DNA of 64,000 nucleotides from Bretschneidera sinensis (lineage: Eukaryota; Streptophyta; Magnoliopsida; Brassicales; Akaniaceae). A model generated the notes under the pieces. That model did not search any database. It had not been told where the DNA came from and saw only the letters and a list, made by a program, of their open reading frames with translations. The stretch is taken from positions 145,622,125 to 145,686,124 of the forward strand of contig CM043698.1 of NCBI GenBank assembly GCA_023935145.1. Reading direction: 5' to 3'. Shown piece by piece: positions 63,261 through 64,000 of the stretch. Each line of letters starts with the position of its first letter. Positions within the stretch are counted from its first letter, which is position 1. The position numbers and the translations under genes are program-made.

Positions 63261-64000
63261 CTGAAACACCATCTCCAGCCAGTTTTTAAGTAAACCCAAA
63301 GTATCCACCCAGATTATAAAACATTACTCTGAAAATCGTTTCGTTCCTTAGGGGAAGGAAATTAGAAATGTGGTCAATATGACTTATTTCTTGCATCGTG
63401 AATGGGAAGCATTTCTTTCATAATACCAGAGAAAAACAGATTAACATGTTTAAATTATTCTCCAAAAATAAATATAAGTGACCTCCATCACCACCCCCCC
63501 CCCACCCAAAAAAGAAAAAACTTCAGAGAGAGACTAGATTATAGATGAATCGATAATTTTTTGCTTATGCAAATACTTGCACTGTCTTTACGTCATATTT
63601 AGGAAAATGCACTCATTTGAATCTGTTACATTAACACCACAGGCCCATCTCCCAAAAGTGCTTGCTCAAGTTACTTTTAAGTTCATAGGGCGTTACTATA
63701 TACCAAGATCTTTCCCATTACACTACCTCGTCACAGTTACATTCTATGAGGCAAACAAAACTGGATCTCAGATTACGTGAAAACTGAATATAAAGAATGT
63801 TGATTGCTGATTGCTAAAGCTGTTTACATATCATAAGAGCAAAAATATGGCTGTCAAAATAATTTACACCATAAAGCACTGCTTAAATAAAATCAGGTAC
63901 ATAATACAGCACACAAAACCTAAACGGAGTAAGAATCGAACATAAGACCTATCCAATCCCATCCCAAACTTTACAACTTAAGCTGATGCCTAGAGATTAT
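63261..64000. other. Probable intron of the Yippee-like gene
   Basis: No upstream Yippee exon could be identified in this stretch. The 67-codon plus-strand frame at 63577-63780 has no recognised family. A run of ten C lies near 63494-63503. Confidence 0.45.

Overview
The window is nuclear DNA from a flowering plant, most likely a eudicot and perhaps a woody one. The evidence is intron-rich genes with GT-AG splice sites, AT-rich spacers, plant-only protein families (PRA1.H, RSS3-like, MAKR-like), MULE, CACTA, Stowaway, LINE and TRIM type transposable elements, and a piece of plastid DNA. No bacterial, CRISPR or phage-like content is visible.

Eight protein-coding genes can be rebuilt. From left to right: a clade-F-like PP2C phosphatase (minus, cut by the left edge); a single-exon MAKR-like membrane/kinase regulator candidate (plus, 231 aa); an RSS3/'WNK-related' protein with a bHLH-MYC_N domain (minus, 7 exons, 401 aa); a MAP4K/MST3-like GCK kinase (plus, 20 coding exons, 704 aa); a PRA1.H-like membrane protein (minus, 4 exons, 229 aa); a PrmA-like ribosomal protein L11 methyltransferase (plus, 7 exons, 415 aa); a serine/arginine/lysine-rich nuclear-type protein (minus, 3 exons, 600 aa); and a Yippee-like zinc-binding protein (minus, cut by the right edge). 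The lengths come from hand-joined exons whose phases all agree.

The genes do not form an operon-like unit. From memory, the order RSS3-like - PrmA - Ser/Arg-rich - Yippee resembles a run on Arabidopsis chromosome 5 (At5g53900-At5g53940), which suggests old conserved gene order; here the kinase and PRA1 genes lie between the first two.

The spacers and introns carry the more unusual material. At 17.6-19.0 kb there is a three-copy tandem array of a roughly 300-bp unit, whose middle copy is split by a small TRIM retroelement with recognisable primer site, polypurine tract and target duplication; its 5' LTR is a foldback. At 22.1-22.36 kb lies a plastid insert ending in a truncated trnV-GAC. At 54.7-60.6 kb there is a decayed MULE transposon (minus strand), interrupted by a 1.2-kb element full of GTCGAC palindromes and flanked by a broken GRF-type zinc-finger ORF. 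Introns host a 5'-truncated LINE with a 17-bp target duplication, a Stowaway MITE, a hAT-like MITE and several copies of one unclassified MITE family. A GC-richer island at 15.4-15.8 kb looks like a promoter without a gene. I found no clearly new biological system; the foldback TRIM, the orphan promoter island and the palindrome-rich nested element are the best candidates for a second look.
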